From contig DAOVWW010000049.1 of assembly GCA_030636465.1 (NCBI GenBank), positions 1-8,610 of the forward strand: a DNA stretch of 8,610 bases. Reading direction: 5' to 3'. The notes under the pieces are model-generated. The model was given only the letters and a program-made list of their open reading frames with translations, was not told the DNA's origin and ran no database searches. The translations under genes were made by a program, and so were the position numbers. The stretch is from Gammaproteobacteria bacterium. GTDB taxonomy: Bacteria > Pseudomonadota > Gammaproteobacteria > BMS3Bbin11. Below, one piece after another: positions 1-7,384 of the stretch. Positions within the stretch are counted from its first letter, which is position 1, and every line of letters starts with the position of its first letter.

Positions 1-541
1 CTGCAGCAAGGGTTCCATCACTGGCGGCTATAAGTACGACATCCTGAACGGATGACAGACCGGCCATTACCTGGGAAACCCTGGGGTCCTGTTTGCGTGC
101 TTCGGCTTCTACCCTTTCCAGCAGATCAACCTTGGTCTGATCTTCAAGCGTAGTAATCGGGTCGATAGCTGCATACAAAGCCTTGCTGGATTCCCCTTTC
201 CATGGCACAGCGATTTGCTTATTGTCGCCACGGTTAGCAATAGCATTTGCCGTTGTGGCGGCCTGTTCCAGTGCAGGCAGTACCAGCTCATCCGAATAGG
301 CAAAACCGGTTTTTTCACCGCTAATTGCACGTATACCAACACCCTGGTCAATACTATGGCTACCCGATTTAACCTTGCCTTCTTCCAGGCTCCAGCTTTC
401 GTGGCGAGAGTATTCAAAATAGATATCGGCATAATCAACCTGATTGCTCATTAACTGGGACATCAATCTGTCCAGGTCCTGGTCACCGAGTGCGGTGGGT
501 TCAAGCAAACGCTGGCGCGCCTGTTGCATAATTTCAGACAT
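1..541 (-). CDS. tldD: TldD metalloprotease, N-terminal part (runs off window edge)
   Basis: This is the first 180 codons of a TldD-family protein; the rest lies beyond the left edge. The reading frame from the ATG at 541 gives MSEIMQQARQRLL at the start. It then gives the typical TldD N-terminal block VDYADIYFEYSRHESWSLEE (about residues 36-55), a motif like KSGSHSIDQGVGIRAISGEK and then TGFAYSDEL. In the known family TldD pairs with TldE (PmbA) to form a cytoplasmic zinc protease that degrades unfolded peptides and matures microcin B17 and CcdA in E. coli. The zinc-binding HExxxH motif lies further on and is not in this window, so activity cannot be judged. The start is supported by AAGGA 10 bases upstream. 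A terminator-like hairpin separates it from the upstream amidase gene, so it may have its own promoter, although I could not place a convincing one. Confidence 0.95.
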   Translation of the reverse strand, partial: MSEIMQQARQRLLEPTALGDQDLDRLMSQLMSNQVDYADIYFEYSRHESWSLEEGKVKSGSHSIDQGVGIRAISGEKTGFAYSDELVLPALEQAATTANAIANRGDNKQIAVPWKGESSKALYAAIDPITTLEDQTKVDLLERVEAEARKQDPRVSQVMAGLSSVQDVVLIAASDGTLAA

Positions 542-562
542 ATGAAAATATTCCTTTTTAGA

Positions 563-587
563 ACCTGTCTGTGCTGGAAAGACAGGT
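563..587 (-). promoter_or_regulatory. 8-bp inverted repeat in the tldD leader
   Basis: On the minus strand ACCTGTCT and AGACAGGT form a perfect 8-bp stem around a 9-base loop. It ends 21 bases before the tldD start and just upstream of its ribosome binding site. No T-run follows, so it is not an ordinary terminator. It could be an mRNA hairpin in the 5' leader or a dyad operator. What binds it is unknown. Confidence 0.5.
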
Positions 588-638
588 AAGAGTTTATCTA
601 TTTACTATGGGGTCAAAGACGTTGATTACACGTAAAAC

Positions 639-679
639 TTAAGGGCACCTCAATTTATTATAGATAGAGGCGCCCTTAA
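639..679 (-). terminator. Probable rho-independent terminator after the Nit-type amidase gene
   Basis: Read on the minus strand, TTAAGGGCGCCTC pairs with GAGGTGCCCTTAA to give a 13-bp stem, with one G-U wobble, around a 15-base A+T loop. It starts 13 bases after the amidase stop codon. The wobble pair works only in the minus-strand RNA, because the plus-strand RNA would have an A-C mismatch; this supports leftward use. The following tract, GTTTTACG, is a short U-run, so the terminator may be of moderate strength. Confidence 0.7.
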
Positions 680-692
680 CACTTTCATTTCT

Positions 693-1505
693 TTAGCATT
701 TCAACCGTCTGTGTTTCAAAGATGGCAGGTTCTTACGAATATCACCAAGCAGATCCAGGTCAACATCTGAAAGTACCACACCGGGCCCGCGGGACAGTCG
801 ATTGGTTATCCGCCCCCAGGGGTCAACGATCATGGTATCACCATAAGTTTCCCGGCCGTTCGCATGAAAGCCACCCTGCGCCGCTGCCAGCACATAAGCC
901 TGGTTTTCGATTGCGCGTGCACGCACCAGGACTTCCCAGTGCACACTGCCGGTAATAGCCGTGAATGACGATGGCACTGCCAATATCTGTGCCCCTTTCT
1001 CTGACAGCTGGCGAAACAACTCAGGGAATCGCAGGTCATAGCAGATAGCCAGGCCCAGGCGACCGAACGGTGTCTCAACGACAACCACCTCTTCTCCTGC
1101 CTCAATAGTGGCCGACTCTGTGTAAGCCTCAGAGTTGTTTAGTTCAACATCAAAAAGGTGAATCTTGTCATAACGTGCTACACGTTCGCCCAGGCTATTA
1201 TAAACCAGGCAGGAACTGCGACATTTTTCCGGATTGTCGGTAGTCAACGGAACCGTTCCGCCTACCAGCCAGATCTTGTGGCGGCGTGAGGCCTCAGCCA
1301 TGAAATTCTGTATGTGGCCATCATCCAGCAGCTCTACTTCACGCAGGCGGCCCGAATCTTTCATCGGCATCAGGCAAAAGTTTTCAGGCAGAACAATTAA
1401 CTTCGCACCGGATTCTACTGCCTGTGTTATTAATCTTCCGGCTTCAAAAAGATTCGCCGCCACATCCGGGCCGGATGTCATTTGTATTGCTGCAACTTGC
1501 GTCAT
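693..1505 (-). CDS. Carbon-nitrogen hydrolase, Nit1/NitB type (probable deaminated glutathione amidase)
   Basis: This is a complete 270-residue member of the nitrilase superfamily. The catalytic triad is visible: Glu41 in VLPENF, Lys114 in RYDKIHLFD and Cys155 in GLAICYDLRFPELF. The motif GSVHWEVLVRARAIENQAY (residues 186-204) is also typical. The IHLFD and CYDLRFPEL forms and the length fit the Nit1/NitB branch. Known members hydrolyse deaminated glutathione, a side product of transaminases, so the likely role is cytoplasmic metabolite repair; the substrate here is inferred. The ATG at 1505 has AGGGA six bases upstream. The gene follows yhdP after 99 bases and ends at a hairpin terminator. 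A nit gene between yhdP and tldD is also known from Pseudomonas-like genomes, while E. coli lacks it at this position. Confidence 0.94.
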   Translation of the reverse strand: MTQVAAIQMTSGPDVAANLFEAGRLITQAVESGAKLIVLPENFCLMPMKDSGRLREVELLDDGHIQNFMAEASRRHKIWLVGGTVPLTTDNPEKCRSSCLVYNSLGERVARYDKIHLFDVELNNSEAYTESATIEAGEEVVVVETPFGRLGLAICYDLRFPELFRQLSEKGAQILAVPSSFTAITGSVHWEVLVRARAIENQAYVLAAAQGGFHANGRETYGDTMIVDPWGRITNRLSRGPGVVLSDVDLDLLGDIRKNLPSLKHRRLKC

Positions 1506-1604
1506 AAATGTTCCCTATACTAATTTTAACGAGCTAAAGACAAAATGAAATATGTGTATTGCTTACTGGTTTCATAGAACTGTGGATATTTGCAAATGTG
1601 GCGC

Positions 1605-4600
1605 CTATTCAACAGGGTCTCCATCAATATCTAAGTCAACATCTTCCTCTACAGATTCTATCTTATCAACGACCGGGTCCTCCCATAAACCTTTTATTGT
1701 GTATTGATAATTAGAAGACTTATTCATTTGTTCTTTAATTGCTTTTGAAGCAAGCAGGGTCACAAAACCCCCAGCAGGACCACCCAGCACGAAACCCGCT
1801 ATAGCCAGATTGCCGCCTACTGCAGGTGAGATAGCCATTTTCATATCGACTGTTTCTGCTACCAGGCCCAGCTGTCCCTGTACCCGAATAGTTGCCGAGG
1901 GCCCAGGAATCAGGAGTTTTGATACGTCAGCAATCCCTTCCTTGATGACCATTTCAGACTCAATCTCATCAAAAGCAAAACCTTCTTTAGACAGGTCACT
2001 AAAATCGAGCAGCAGACGTCGCCTCATGCTTTCTATATTGAACACCCCCAGCAACCGCCCTGCACCTACCTCCACACTGGAAAGACGTCCCTTTTCAGAA
2101 TGAATTTTGAGTTGACCATTCAGGTTCCCTAATTCATATTCATAGGGCGCGCCCTGCCATGAAACTTTCCCGGTAGTACGAAACAGTTCGCTCTCAATAT
2201 CAACATCAAAATCCAGTGCAGCAAGCGTGGCCAGCATATCCGTACTGGTAAAATCCACGTCAAAACTGGATGTTTGATTCTTGCCCTCACCGGTCCAGTG
2301 ACCACTGGCTATTACTTTCATATCCGGCCTGTCGAGCTTCAGAATATTAAGCTCCCAGTGATCGTCAACAGGTTCTCCCTGCATGCTGAGCTTGCCAAGC
2401 TTCATCTTGTGAAAAACCAGGTCATCTATAGAAACATTCAACTTCGGAAATGACTTCGGGTGCTGAGCTGGACTCGAGTAAAGCGGTTCGCCCTCTGCTT
2501 CATTCCAGTTCAAATGTGCCAGTTGCATATTTACCCAGTGCGAAGACTGGTCCCAGTTGAATTTCACATCCCCCCGGGCCCGCTCTCCTTTGATTGTCCC
2601 TTTCCAGCTGCCATCTTTCTGTCGATCAAAATCCGCATCGATACCTGCCATATCTACTCTTGAATAATAGACACTATCAACACTTGCTGACATACGAGTC
2701 AGGACATCAGGCAGGCCCTCATCACCTTCCTGCTGCTTTATGTAATTATCCCACGGGTCCAGATCCAGTAATTTGTTTTCTATCCTTACCGAAAGGCCTT
2801 TTCTATCATCACATTTGGCTTTGCTGTTGCCAATCAGCAGGCAGCCGCCAGTTAAAGTCATTTCCTTTTTTTCTTCGGCAAATATTAATTTACCGTTTAC
2901 AAAAGCAGGCATAGAAAATACCAGCTTCGTTTTTTTATCATCCAGAAAACTGACATCAAGTTTTAATGGCAATTTTTCACTGCTGTTCTTTTCCAGTGGA
3001 TAGGGAAAAGATGAGCTCAGACCTTTTAGGTCTGAATGTACACTTAAACTAACCTGCTCCTGGTCGAATCTCATTGTGCCTTGCCAGTCAGCACTGCCAC
3101 TGAGTTCATCGGCTATCCAGTCACCGAGCAAAGGCCCCAGGGAACTCGCCTTAGCATTACCTGTTGCCATCATTTCAACGACGGGTGGCTGTCCCTGTTT
3201 AACTGTTTTAACTGCAATATTTATTGGCCCGCCTAGCATTTCTCCTGTTAAATTATTTGTTGTCAGTGAGCGCTCGGTAAAACTCAACCCTCCATTCAGG
3301 CCGGTAATCCAGGAATCATCAGGAAGTTGCAAAGCCGCAGCAGCTGTTGAATATTCACCTTGCACTCGAGTGTCACTGCTATTAGACAGGGGAATTGAAA
3401 CATCCAGCTTGATCTTGCCAAACCCCTTACCGGCCAGATTAATTTCCTGTATAGCGGAATCCTGAAACAAGGGTCCGGATTGCAAAAAATTTATAACGTT
3501 ACTCAGGTCACCGTTTAAACTCGTATTAACAGAAACCTGCTGCTTATCTTTCTCGGCAAGATGGGATATATGCACGCGGCTCTTATCAACCTTCTGTCCA
3601 TACAGGTCTTTTGCCGTGCCATACACCCAGAGGTCGTTCTTGCCTATCGACAGGTCCGCATCAACACCCGTTAGACGAGGCCAGCCAGGAGCAAAAATCA
3701 GGCTGCCAGATTCAATATTTGCTTCTACGCTGAAGTCTTCGGCGCCTGCAACAGGAAAGCCTTTAACTGTGCCATTATAATGTAGCACTGCACTATTTAA
3801 ACGACCGCGAAACGCTGCATCATCGAACCACTTCCTTATCCCCGGCTGCATCAGGCGGACAGGAAAATAGCGGTTTGCATTGAGTAAATTTCCATTAACC
3901 AGTTCTACATTCAATCGCAACAAGGGCGGTAGAGAGAGATCAATTGGAATAGTCGCAACAAAGTTAGCGACGGCCTCTACATCTTTATTTTTCAGCCACA
4001 GGCGTTTAGTTTCAACCTGCCAGTCTTCATCGCCTTTATTCCAGGTTACCGTAGTCTGTAGATCATTAAAGCGAAGAGCCTTTTCATAAACCCTGTCGAT
4101 CACTACCCGGGTATTTTTAGCTTCCGCAATAACACTGCCACCAGTACGGGTAACACTGATACTCGCACGTAAACCTGTTGCTGCCGGATACATTTGGTAG
4201 GCATTCACCGCTGCTTCACTAACTGACATTTTGTAGAGAAAATCATGCGGTTTTTTTATTGGCCCAAACAGGGTCAAACTGGTGTTCTCTGCAGAACCGG
4301 ATGGATAAAGGTCTTTCACCAGCTGGACTATTTTGTTCTCGCTGCTTAACGCATCCAGTATCGGGTGAATATCAGCAAGTTTTAATTTGCTTATAAGTAT
4401 CGATGATTCATCAGCCCGATAGGCTGCTTTAATTTCACCTGCACTCCAGGGTTTCCCGGCAATACCTATCATGGTATTTTTCAGTGTCAGGATCCAGGAC
4501 TCATCTTTTCGCTTAAGGTCCAGATCCGCGTCTATACTCCGCACATGAAACGGTGATCCATATTTGCCCAGTGGGAACAATAAATCCCGACCTTTTATCT

Positions 4601-5468
4601 TACCTGTAGCCTGCTCCAGCGAACCTTTCTTCCATTCTGTTGAGATATCATAAGATGCTGCTCCCGTTAGTCCTGGCAACAGGCGTTTTTCATTTAGTAT
4701 ACCGGGTAATGTTGAGAGATTAATTTCACTGAGACTAGTGTTAATATTGCCAGTCCATGTATCCGGTTCCAGTATATGCCCGTTAATATCGAAACTCGCC
4801 GTGATGGTATCTGTAAGCGTGTTCGGCAGCCGGGCAGATCCTTTAAGAAGATGTCGCCGGCCTGCATTTTCCATGGAAAAATTGATGTTTTTAATGATAA
4901 ATTCTTTTTCGTGCAGAAAATGATCATGCCAGGAAAACTGGCCTTCTGAAATAGTCAATTTCTGCTGTTGAAAAAATAGTGCCAGCCTGCCTTTTTTAGG
5001 TGCCGGTGCCTTAAATTTTCCTATATATATATCACCCTCAGGAGAACGGCTAAGCTTAATCACCGGACGCTTCAGGCTTATCTCTCTGAAAACAAACTTG
5101 CCCTGTATCAGTGGCACAATATCCAGGTACAGGCTCATTTCATCCAGACTGAGGAGAATATCTTTCTCCCCTTCAGGATCTTTGAAAACTATTTTACTGG
5201 CATGCAATGCCGGATACAGCCCACGCCAGTCTGCTGCCAGCTCCCCAATGACAACTGAATGCCCTATCTGACTGGTTAAGAAGCTCTCCACCTCAGCTTT
5301 GCGATCCACCAGCGCCGGTAACCAGAACCGGAAAACAGTAATGGCCACCGCTACGACGACAAACAACATTACGCCCAGATACCAGATCATGCGTACACAA
5401 TGGACACAGGTCATACTGAACCATGTCCATATCGCAGTCAGGTGATCTTTTTCGGGTCTGGTCGTCAT
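1605..5468 (-). CDS. yhdP: YhdP, AsmA-like inner-membrane-anchored phospholipid transport protein
   Basis: At 1287 residues this is close to E. coli YhdP (about 1266). There is one N-terminal membrane anchor (about residues 28-50, IWYLGVMLFVVVAVAITVFR). Next comes a very long periplasmic part of beta-rich repeats of the DUF3971/AsmA_2 type. A hydrophobic glycine-rich helix (about 1217-1240, with GGNLAIAGFVLGGPAGGF) lies near the end. In E. coli, YhdP, TamB and YdbH are bridge-like proteins that move phospholipids from inner to outer membrane; this role is taken from the family. The last 21 residues are strongly acidic (10 Asp/Glu). The start is uncertain: the ATG at 5468 has no Shine-Dalgarno sequence, nor do the in-frame ATGs at codons 19 and 27, and codon 27 would begin right before the anchor. 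The first 26 residues contain a CVHC motif. A TATAAT box lies about 45 bases upstream of codon 1. Confidence 0.95.
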   Translation of the reverse strand: MTTRPEKDHLTAIWTWFSMTCVHCVRMIWYLGVMLFVVVAVAITVFRFWLPALVDRKAEVESFLTSQIGHSVVIGELAADWRGLYPALHASKIVFKDPEGEKDILLSLDEMSLYLDIVPLIQGKFVFREISLKRPVIKLSRSPEGDIYIGKFKAPAPKKGRLALFFQQQKLTISEGQFSWHDHFLHEKEFIIKNINFSMENAGRRHLLKGSARLPNTLTDTITASFDINGHILEPDTWTGNINTSLSEINLSTLPGILNEKRLLPGLTGAASYDISTEWKKGSLEQATGKIKGRDLLFPLGKYGSPFHVRSIDADLDLKRKDESWILTLKNTMIGIAGKPWSAGEIKAAYRADESSILISKLKLADIHPILDALSSENKIVQLVKDLYPSGSAENTSLTLFGPIKKPHDFLYKMSVSEAAVNAYQMYPAATGLRASISVTRTGGSVIAEAKNTRVVIDRVYEKALRFNDLQTTVTWNKGDEDWQVETKRLWLKNKDVEAVANFVATIPIDLSLPPLLRLNVELVNGNLLNANRYFPVRLMQPGIRKWFDDAAFRGRLNSAVLHYNGTVKGFPVAGAEDFSVEANIESGSLIFAPGWPRLTGVDADLSIGKNDLWVYGTAKDLYGQKVDKSRVHISHLAEKDKQQVSVNTSLNGDLSNVINFLQSGPLFQDSAIQEINLAGKGFGKIKLDVSIPLSNSSDTRVQGEYSTAAAALQLPDDSWITGLNGGLSFTERSLTTNNLTGEMLGGPINIAVKTVKQGQPPVVEMMATGNAKASSLGPLLGDWIADELSGSADWQGTMRFDQEQVSLSVHSDLKGLSSSFPYPLEKNSSEKLPLKLDVSFLDDKKTKLVFSMPAFVNGKLIFAEEKKEMTLTGGCLLIGNSKAKCDDRKGLSVRIENKLLDLDPWDNYIKQQEGDEGLPDVLTRMSASVDSVYYSRVDMAGIDADFDRQKDGSWKGTIKGERARGDVKFNWDQSSHWVNMQLAHLNWNEAEGEPLYSSPAQHPKSFPKLNVSIDDLVFHKMKLGKLSMQGEPVDDHWELNILKLDRPDMKVIASGHWTGEGKNQTSSFDVDFTSTDMLATLAALDFDVDIESELFRTTGKVSWQGAPYEYELGNLNGQLKIHSEKGRLSSVEVGAGRLLGVFNIESMRRRLLLDFSDLSKEGFAFDEIESEMVIKEGIADVSKLLIPGPSATIRVQGQLGLVAETVDMKMAISPAVGGNLAIAGFVLGGPAGGFVTLLASKAIKEQMNKSSNYQYTIKGLWEDPVVDKIESVEEDVDLDIDGDPVE

Positions 5469-5512
5469 TTGTGAAAAAACATACGTTAAGAGAAAACAGG
5501 AAATCTGTGCTA

Positions 5513-5518
5513 ATTATA
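5513..5518 (-). promoter_or_regulatory. yhdP: Candidate -10 box for yhdP
   Basis: A perfect TATAAT is read on the minus strand, 44 bases upstream of the annotated yhdP start, which would give a leader of roughly 38 bases. The -35 position 17 bases further upstream reads CAGAAA, a poor match to TTGACA. If this is a promoter it is either weak or helped by an activator. The 438-base gap between rng and yhdP, occupied by an opposite-strand gene, makes a separate yhdP promoter likely. Confidence 0.4.
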
Positions 5519-5527
5519 TTCTGATCG

Positions 5528-5552
5528 ATGAATTATTTCTGATGCAATTCAT
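5528..5552. repeat. 7-bp inverted repeat, possible operator upstream of yhdP
   Basis: ATGAATT and AATTCAT are perfect inverted copies separated by 11 bases. The repeat covers the place where a -35 box would sit for the TATAAT at 5513-5518. That spacing and position suit a dimeric regulator of yhdP, but no known consensus is recognised and AT-rich DNA yields such repeats by chance. Confidence 0.3.
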
Positions 5553-5650
5553 ATAGATAGTTCAAAAAGCGCTGAAGTAACAGTTTTTTTGGCTAGAAAA
5601 TTAAAAAATTACCACTCATCTGACAAAAATACACATCGGTCAGGAGAATC

Positions 5651-5678
5651 TTTACTCTATTCGCGAATCGCCTACAGT
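5651..5678 (+). promoter_or_regulatory. Candidate sigma70 promoter of the small plus-strand gene, with palindrome in the spacer
   Basis: TTTACT (5651-5656) and TACAGT (5673-5678) each match four of six consensus bases and are 16 bases apart. Transcription would begin near 5685, giving a leader of about 40 bases before the ATG at 5724. The spacer contains ATTCGCGAAT (5659-5668), a perfect 10-bp palindrome placed where a repressor could block RNA polymerase. Confidence 0.45.
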
Positions 5679-5723
5679 TAAGCTAAACAAACGCAATAAA
5701 TAATCACAAAGAGAGAAAGCAGG

Positions 5724-5888
5724 ATGGAAACCGTCATTGAACCCGCACTGGATAGTTTTGCAGGAAACATTGAGATAGCCATATACATGGCAACAGAAAT
5801 TGAAGATGCCTTAGCTGACATCTGCCAGAATACGGAACAGCGAGTAAACCTCAAACTCAAGCAGTTACAGAACAGTAACAACGGTTAA
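5724..5888 (+). CDS. Small acidic protein of unknown function (54 aa), opposite strand to neighbours
   Basis: I do not recognise this protein. The ATG at 5724 follows a purine-rich stretch (5708-5723) without a perfect Shine-Dalgarno core. The frame runs 54 codons to TAA. The protein begins METVIEPALDSFAGN, continues IEIAIYMATEIEDALADICQ (residues 16-35) and ends in a more polar part, RVNLKLKQLQNSNNG. It has nine acidic and three basic residues, one Cys (34), no signal peptide, no clear membrane span and no proline after residue 7, so mostly amphipathic helix is likely and a soluble cytoplasmic location is inferred. Support for a real gene: it fills most of an otherwise empty 438-base gap, its codons look ordinary (GAA, CTG, CAG, GCA), a candidate promoter lies upstream, and it stops 18 bases before the converging rng stop. 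A minus-strand frame over the same DNA (5678-5881) gives a cysteine-rich sequence of unlikely composition and is probably a shadow. Confidence 0.6.
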   Translation: METVIEPALDSFAGNIEIAIYMATEIEDALADICQNTEQRVNLKLKQLQNSNNG

Positions 5889-5889
5889 T

Positions 5890-5908
5890 GAAGCTTTGTA
5901 AAGGCTTC
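5890..5908 (+). terminator. Hairpin between the convergent small gene and rng (weak terminator candidate)
   Basis: GAAGCTTT and AAGGCTTC form an 8-bp stem with a 3-base loop, beginning one base after the TAA of the small gene and reaching into the rng stop codon. In plus-strand RNA the odd pair is U-G; in minus-strand RNA it becomes A-C. It therefore fits rightward transcripts better. No U-run follows on either strand, so intrinsic termination is doubtful; it may simply protect the 3' end. Confidence 0.35.
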
Positions 5909-7373
5909 ACATCATCACTACATCATATTCTTCCTGCATATACAGCGTCTCAACCTGTAACTCAATTTTTGCTTTTATAAATTCCTGTAAATCTGCCAGG
6001 CTCATCTGCTCTTCATTTAGCAGCATGTCTATTACTTTTTCAGAAGCAAGAATTCGATAGCTCGTTGCCTCATACTCTCTCGAGTCACGCATAATCTCAC
6101 GAAATATATCGTAGCAAATAGTCTGCGCTGATTTTACTACCGCTTTACCCTGGCACACTGGACACACTTCACAGAGGATATGCTCAAGACTCTCGCGCGT
6201 TCGTTTACGTGTGACTTCCAGCAGACCCAGTGACGTCATTTCCGTAATATAGTTCTTTGCCCTGTCTTTAGAGAGTCCACGTTTCAGCGCCCGCAATACC
6301 TGCCTTTCATGCTCGGGTTCAATCATGTCAATAAAATCTATGATTATTATGCCGCCAATATTCCGTAAACGCAGCTGCCGGGCGATCGCCTGAGCAGCTT
6401 CAAGATTGGTCTTGAACAGCGTCTCCTCCTGGTTCCGATGGCCGACAAATGTTCCCGTATTCACATCTATGGTTATCATCGCCTCTGTCTGATCAATAAC
6501 GATGTGACCACCGGATTTTAACGGTACCTCTCTGCCCAGGGCTTTTTGTATTTCATCTTCTATTGAATAAAGATCGAATATCGGTCTTTCACCGGGATAG
6601 TACTCTACCCGCCCAGCCAGCTCCGGCAAAAATTCAGCAGCCATCTCACTCGCCAGTTTCCAGGTTTCCCGTGAGTCAATACGAAGCCTCTCTACATTGT
6701 CCCTGACCATATCTCGCACCGTTCGTATAGCCAGAGGTAAGTCTGAGTAGATGATATCGCCAGTTTTACTGCCTTCATTTTTCTGCTGCAGCTGTCGCCA
6801 TGTTTTCTGCAGGATATTTATATCAGCCTGGATATCCTCCTCAGATGCCATCTCAGCGATGGTGCGAATAATATAACCGCCTGCCCCATCCTCAATCTGA
6901 CTCAGCACCAGATCTTTAAGGCGCTTGCGTTCACTATCCCTCTCAATTCTTTGCGAAATACCTACATGTGACGAAAATGGCAGGTAAACCAGGTTTCTTG
7001 CGGGGATAGCCAACTGAGTTGTCAACCTCGCACCTTTGCTGCCAAGAGGGTCTTTTACAACCTGAACGACCAGCTTCTGGCCATCATGCAATTTTCGGGA
7101 GATACAATCGTCATCTTTTATATTTTTTGACACCCCATTCAATGAATTCGGGTAAATATCCGAGGTATGCAGAAATGCAGTACGCTCTAGTCCAATCTCA
7201 ACAAAGGCGGCCTGCATACCAGGCAGGATACGGACGACTTTGCCTACATAGACGTTACTGACAATTCCTCGAGAGGCAGTCCTTTCAATCTGTAACTCCT
7301 GCAACAAACCATTTTCAACCATTGCCACACGTGTTTCCTGCGGCGTAACATTGATTAGTATTTCCTGAGACAT
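5907..7373 (-). CDS. rng: Ribonuclease G
   Basis: At 488 residues this is nearly the exact length of E. coli RNase G (489) and lacks the long C-terminal scaffold arm of RNase E. An S1 RNA-binding domain sits near residues 37-120 (RGIVSNVYVGKVVRILPGMQ onwards). The catalytic magnesium-binding aspartates are Asp303 in TIDVNTGTFVG and Asp346 in GGIIIIDFIDM. The zinc-link motif that joins subunits is CPVC (Cys404 and Cys407). The known function is single-strand endonuclease cleavage at A/U-rich sites, maturing the 5' end of 16S rRNA and turning over some mRNAs. The ATG at 7373 has a strong AGGGG four bases upstream, and the gene starts 11 bases after the maf stop, so it belongs to the rsfS-rlmH-maf operon. 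It ends facing the small plus-strand gene. Confidence 0.98.
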   Translation of the reverse strand: MSQEILINVTPQETRVAMVENGLLQELQIERTASRGIVSNVYVGKVVRILPGMQAAFVEIGLERTAFLHTSDIYPNSLNGVSKNIKDDDCISRKLHDGQKLVVQVVKDPLGSKGARLTTQLAIPARNLVYLPFSSHVGISQRIERDSERKRLKDLVLSQIEDGAGGYIIRTIAEMASEEDIQADINILQKTWRQLQQKNEGSKTGDIIYSDLPLAIRTVRDMVRDNVERLRIDSRETWKLASEMAAEFLPELAGRVEYYPGERPIFDLYSIEDEIQKALGREVPLKSGGHIVIDQTEAMITIDVNTGTFVGHRNQEETLFKTNLEAAQAIARQLRLRNIGGIIIIDFIDMIEPEHERQVLRALKRGLSKDRAKNYITEMTSLGLLEVTRKRTRESLEHILCEVCPVCQGKAVVKSAQTICYDIFREIMRDSREYEATSYRILASEKVIDMLLNEEQMSLADLQEFIKAKIELQVETLYMQEEYDVVMM

Positions 7374-7384
7374 ATCACCCCTGC

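Noticed and set aside
109..438. A 109-codon minus-strand frame overlapping the left end
   Set aside because: It is out of frame with the clear TldD reading frame that covers 1-541 on the same strand; the translation has no recognisable domain.
1506..1604. Possible promoter for the amidase gene (TTGTCT 17-18 bases before TATAGG, minus strand)
   Set aside because: Transcription would begin within a few bases of the ATG and remove the AGGGA ribosome binding site, so co-transcription with yhdP is more likely.
5569..5610. T7 run and A/T-rich tract, considered as a plus-strand terminator
   Set aside because: Only a 3-4 bp stem precedes the T-run, and no plus-strand gene ends upstream.
5620..5643. 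CTGAC and GTCAG inverted repeat upstream of the small gene's promoter
   Set aside because: Arms of only five bases separated by 14 are expected by chance in such AT-rich DNA; the CTGACA also has no good -10 at 16-18 bases.
5678..5881. A 67-codon minus-strand frame in the rng-yhdP gap
   Set aside because: It lies almost wholly opposite the small plus-strand gene, has no ribosome binding site and gives a product rich in Cys, Ser and Leu without recognisable features. The plus-strand frame is the better gene.
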